Assembly: GCF_002760245.1 (NCBI RefSeq)
Contig: NZ_ASCA01000033.1
Span: 27,765 to 91,764, forward strand
Reading direction: 5' to 3'
Origin: Streptococcus suis YS161
GTDB lineage: Bacteria > Bacillota > Bacilli > Lactobacillales > Streptococcaceae
DNA: 64,000 bases
Shown: piece after piece, positions 61,192-64,000 of the stretch
Numbering within the stretch: position 1 is the first letter of the stretch
Layout of the letters: the number at the start of each line of letters is the position of its first letter
Position numbers and translations under genes: made by a program
The notes under the pieces: generated by a model
Database searches by the model: none
Told to the model about the DNA's origin: nothing
The model's input: the letters and a program-made list of their open reading frames with translations, nothing else

Positions 61192-62008
61192 TAGTCAATA
61201 AGGTGACAAAACGATAAAGAATATAGCATAATAAGAGCCAGCCAAATATCGTTATATAACAGACGAAGCTGAATGAGTGTTGTTGGTACTGCTTCATTTC
61301 TTCTTGACTTGTCTGTTTTGATTGAGCATCTTCCTCAGCTACATCCGGCTGACGATAGGCGTTAACCAACAAGCGATAGTCAAAAGGAGGAACTAACGGA
61401 TCACACGTCAACAGCGTTAACATATCTTGATTTTCAACAGGCAATAATTTTTGCCAATCGGTCGCCTTTATCACTTCTGTATTTTTGACCAAATATGTCA
61501 GTGTTGTCCCACCGATTTCAATAAAAATCTTATCTCCTTCTTTTAGCTCCGTTAAACGGAAAAAACGAAGATCTGTATACCAACTACGATGACCTGCAAT
61601 GACACTTCGGCGCCCCATACCACCAACAGGTAAATCTGTTCCAATAATAGAAGCCACCCCATCATTTAAATGCTGGCTAGTCGCTCCGATATAAATTGGC
61701 TGGCGAATTTCAATACTTGGAATGCTTAGATAACCAATCACACCGTCTTCCAAATTAGGAACAACAACAGAATGACTATCCGAACTATTCTTTTCTGCAA
61801 AAGGGTCAATTGTTGGGATATCTCCGCTACTGATTTGTTCTTCATAAGTATCAATTGCCGCTTTTTGCTCTGCTGAGAATGATGTTGAACGACTTTGGTA
61901 GGACTGATAGTGTCGATAAGTTTGAAACTCATGCACAGACATATTTGTCAGTAAGATTAATGGCATTAATAAACCAATCAGCATGAGAATGTAGCCTATT
62001 TTTTTCAT
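61148..62008 (-). CDS. srtD: Class C (pilus) sortase, third of three
   Basis: 286 aa with N- and C-terminal membrane helices, typical of pilin-polymerising sortases. The catalytic triad is His in VIAGHRSWY, Cys in LLTCDP and Arg in DYRLLVNAYR. It has LLTCDP where its two neighbours have LLTCTP. The lid region contains the DPF-type element TIDPFAEKN. Its last 14 or so codons (from NTHRKS) are encoded by the BOX element, so its natural C-terminus has been replaced. The symbol follows the S. suis srtBCD order and is an inference. Confidence 0.85.
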   Translation of the reverse strand: MKKIGYILMLIGLLMPLILLTNMSVHEFQTYRHYQSYQSRSTSFSAEQKAAIDTYEEQISSGDIPTIDPFAEKNSSDSHSVVVPNLEDGVIGYLSIPSIEIRQPIYIGATSQHLNDGVASIIGTDLPVGGMGRRSVIAGHRSWYTDLRFFRLTELKEGDKIFIEIGGTTLTYLVKNTEVIKATDWQKLLPVENQDMLTLLTCDPLVPPFDYRLLVNAYRQPDVAEEDAQSKQTSQEEMKQYQQHSFSFVCYITIFGWLLLCYILYRFVTLLTNTHRKSKSDVVDLI

Positions 62009-62868
62009 GTTCTTCCTCTCACCTTCTGCTGCTTTCTCTTACGTCGAAGGTACAAAACCCCAAAAATCAACAGCATCAGCAGGAAAGCAATTAAATAGGA
62101 AAGACTCAACATATCTAAAAAGAATATCGGCTTTTGCTTAGCTGCAACTTTCGGCTCATAAGGAACACGATGCCCACGCACTAATAAACGATGGCTGTTA
62201 ATCATATACGGAGTGCAGGTCAATAAGGTCGCGTAGTCTTCTCCGGATTGAACCATGACCGGGTCGAAGTTACTCGGTTCAACAACCAAAATCTGATCCA
62301 CCTCATAGGCTAAGGTTTCTGCTATATTGTGGATATAGAATTGATCACCAATTTTTAAGCGATCGAGATTGGTGAACAAGGAGGCATTCGGTAAACCACG
62401 ATGGGCTGAAATGACTGTATGAGTACTTTCTCCCCCAACCGGCAATGACGACCCCTCTAAATGTCCAGCTCCTTTTTGTAATACATCTTCGGTTGTCCCA
62501 GCATAAATGGCAATCCGCTCATTTATTTTTGGAATTTCCACAAAACCAATTTTTTCCTTCACCTCAAGCATGCGTGCATATTCTGCAATCCCAGCCTTTT
62601 CCTCTTCTGAGTAAGGATCTTGCATTTTGCTTGGATCCAAGGTCTGATTATACGCCCGCGCCTTCTCTAATCGCTTGGAAACTTCTTCGCTCGGGAGCTG
62701 TTGTGCTTGCTCATAAAAAGATTCTACTTCACGGTCTGCCTCATATCGATAATAAAATTGAGAAATCAACGGATATACCGTAATCAGCAAACCAAAGACA
62801 AATATCAGTTTTAAAAGTATGGTTTGTTTGGACAATCCTTTTTTATGCTGTATACGCTTCTTCACCAC
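62005..62868 (-). CDS. srtC: Class C (pilus) sortase, second of three
   Basis: 287 aa: N-terminal membrane helix, lid with DPYSEEEKAG, catalytic His in VISAHRGLP, Cys in LLTCTPYMINSHRLLVRGHR with the Arg, and a C-terminal membrane helix plus basic tail. It links pilin subunits by isopeptide bonds. It overlaps both flanking sortase genes (26 bases upstream, 4 downstream). Confidence 0.9.
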   Translation of the reverse strand: MVKKRIQHKKGLSKQTILLKLIFVFGLLITVYPLISQFYYRYEADREVESFYEQAQQLPSEEVSKRLEKARAYNQTLDPSKMQDPYSEEEKAGIAEYARMLEVKEKIGFVEIPKINERIAIYAGTTEDVLQKGAGHLEGSSLPVGGESTHTVISAHRGLPNASLFTNLDRLKIGDQFYIHNIAETLAYEVDQILVVEPSNFDPVMVQSGEDYATLLTCTPYMINSHRLLVRGHRVPYEPKVAAKQKPIFFLDMLSLSYLIAFLLMLLIFGVLYLRRKRKQQKVRGRT

Positions 62869-63757
62869 TCTTCACCTGTTTCTTCTTTTTCCGCCTTTTT
62901 GTAAATAGGAAAATTAATAAAATGATAATCAACATTCCTAATGCATACAAAAGATAGCGAATAAGAATACGCTTTTCAGCATTTTCAACTGCTTTACGGT
63001 AATCTTCAGCAACATAAGGAACACGATGCCCACGCACTAATAAACGATGCGTGTTTACCATATAAGGTGTACAAGTTAATAACGTTGCATAATCCTGTCC
63101 AGGCTTTACCAAAAGCTCGTCAAACTGTGTCGGTTCCACAACTAAAATCTGATCCACCTCATAGGCCAATGTTTCTGAAATATTGTGGATATAAAAAGTA
63201 TCCCCAATCTCAACCTTGGTCAAATCTGTGAACAAACGTGCCTTTGGCAAACCGGTATGAGCTGTCAAGACTGTATGGGTATCACTTCCCCCGACCGGCA
63301 AAGATGTCCCTTCCAGATGCCCAACTCCCTTTTGCAAAACTGTCTCGGCTGTTCCAGCATAAATCGGAATCTTGGCATCAATTTTAGGAATTTCAACATA
63401 GCCCATTTTCTCATGCAATTCCAGCATCCTCGCATACTCTGCCCGCCCAGCTTCGTGACGTGACTTAGTATAAGGATCTTCAGCAATGATATTGTTTAAA
63501 CTCTCGTTGAAAGCATGAGCTAAATCAATTCGCTCTTGAACCTCTTTAGGTGTTAAATTCTTCTTCTCCTGATCGAAAGACTCTGTCAACTGACCAGCTT
63601 CATAGCGATAATAAAAATTTGATACATGAGGATAGAGTAAAATCCCCATCCCAATCAGAAAAACCAAGTAAAAAGGAAGGTTACTCTTCTTTTTTTTCTT
63701 TTTAGGTTTACCTGATTTCTTTTCGTTTACAACCTGATCTTCTTTTTTCTTCATCAT
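62843..63757 (-). CDS. srtB: Class C (pilus) sortase, first of three
   Basis: 304 aa with a lysine-rich cytoplasmic N-terminus (KSGKPKKKKKKSN), a membrane helix, lid with DPYTKSRHEAG, catalytic His in VLTAHTGLP, Cys in LLTCTPYMVNTHRLLVRGHR with the Arg, and a C-terminal membrane helix. Very similar to the second sortase, implying gene duplication. A -10 (TATAAT) is at about 63815-63820 on the minus strand. The ribosome site before ATGATG is weak. Confidence 0.9.
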   Translation of the reverse strand: MMKKKEDQVVNEKKSGKPKKKKKKSNLPFYLVFLIGMGILLYPHVSNFYYRYEAGQLTESFDQEKKNLTPKEVQERIDLAHAFNESLNNIIAEDPYTKSRHEAGRAEYARMLELHEKMGYVEIPKIDAKIPIYAGTAETVLQKGVGHLEGTSLPVGGSDTHTVLTAHTGLPKARLFTDLTKVEIGDTFYIHNISETLAYEVDQILVVEPTQFDELLVKPGQDYATLLTCTPYMVNTHRLLVRGHRVPYVAEDYRKAVENAEKRILIRYLLYALGMLIIILLIFLFTKRRKKKKQVKSGEEAYTA

Positions 63758-63840
63758 TTTTCCATTATATTCTATAGTATTGCAGAGTTGAACATTTCTC
63801 CAAATATCCTCTATTATACCACAATCCGATTCTCAAACAG

Positions 63841-63883
63841 AAAAATCCCATCGCCACAGATTCAACCTGACAATGAGATTTTT
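63841..63883 (-). terminator. Terminator between the pilin gene and the sortases
   Basis: AAAAATC..CAT and ATG..GATTTTT pair with small mismatches; T residues follow on the minus strand. Read-through here would let the pilin promoter also express the sortases. Confidence 0.65.
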
Positions 63884-63907
63884 CCTTTATTCGTAGTCTG
63901 TCAAACA

Positions 63908-64000
63908 TTATCGTTTCGTATAGGTTACCAAACGATAGCCTAGCAAGAAGAGAATAATGCCTAGCGATAAAACCGCTATGACCACCGCATTCCCTGTATA
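63908..64000 (-). CDS. C-terminus of a probable LPXTG-type pilin (rest outside window)
   Basis: The last 30 codons read YTGNAVVIAVLSLGIILFLL and end GYRLVTYTKR. This is the end of a sorting signal (the last residues of a motif like LPxTG), a membrane helix and a positive tail. Its place just upstream of three class C sortases points to a pilus backbone or accessory subunit. Confidence 0.75.
   Translation of the reverse strand, partial: YTGNAVVIAVLSLGIILFLLGYRLVTYTKR

Overview
The window looks like the chromosome of a streptococcus, most probably Streptococcus suis. The gene content is typical of low-GC Firmicutes: ctsR-clpC, rpsB-tsf, pbp2A-rpmG-secE-nusG, rnpA-yidC-khpB and an rbs operon. 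More specific signs are an LPXTG-anchored extracellular nuclease resembling SsnA, three tandem class C sortases like the S. suis srtBCD pilus cluster, and pneumococcal-type BOX elements. The species call rests on recognising families, not on a database search.

Layout: 1-5.6 kb holds the 3' part of the surface nuclease, hslO and a dus gene, facing a nucleotidyltransferase and a GNAT enzyme. 5.6-14.8 kb holds clpC/ctsR under a visible CtsR operator, a thioredoxin-like/GNAT pair whose second gene is cut by a repeat, tsf/rpsB, a lipoprotein gene with an in-frame stop, tRNA-Cys, and nusG/secE/rpmG. 14.8-19 kb holds pbp2A, a ferredoxin-NADP reductase and a pseudouridine synthase. 19-22.9 kb is an unfamiliar run of small membrane proteins and micro-ORFs behind a TPR-type transcription regulator with a near-consensus promoter. 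It is my best candidate for an undescribed peptide-linked system. 23-29.1 kb is the housekeeping block purR, a kinase-like gene, yhaM, rmuC, thiN, rpe and rsgA.

29.2-42.9 kb is variable. It contains an LPXTG protein with a Gln-Pro repeat, a serine recombinase beside two inverted 28-bp palindromic sites, tRNA-Leu, an Rgg-type regulator with a lone ABC exporter, two large envelope membrane proteins (one behind an apparent attenuator), rsmA, an AT-rich metallo-beta-lactamase-fold gene, two toxin-antitoxin modules, a toxin remnant and a Nudix gene. These genes appear to split the usual streptococcal order tatD-rnmV-rsmA-rsgA into three pieces.

42.9-50.3 kb holds rnmV, tatD, rpmH, khpB, yidC, rnpA, argH and argG (argG behind ARG-box-like sites), then a Nudix gene. 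50.3-56.1 kb is a full rbsRKDACB operon with an RbsR operator and a cre-like site. 56.3-64 kb holds gltX, an MFS transporter, a LiaF-like/LytTR pair with autoregulatory-looking direct repeats, the three pilus sortases and the last codons of a probable pilin gene.

Three repeat families lie between genes: BOX elements, a family A (about 100-160 bp, at the 3' ends of clpC and tsf) and a family B with 15-bp terminal inverted repeats. They share a boxB-like module, one is nested inside another, and at least two copies have altered the 3' end of a coding gene.
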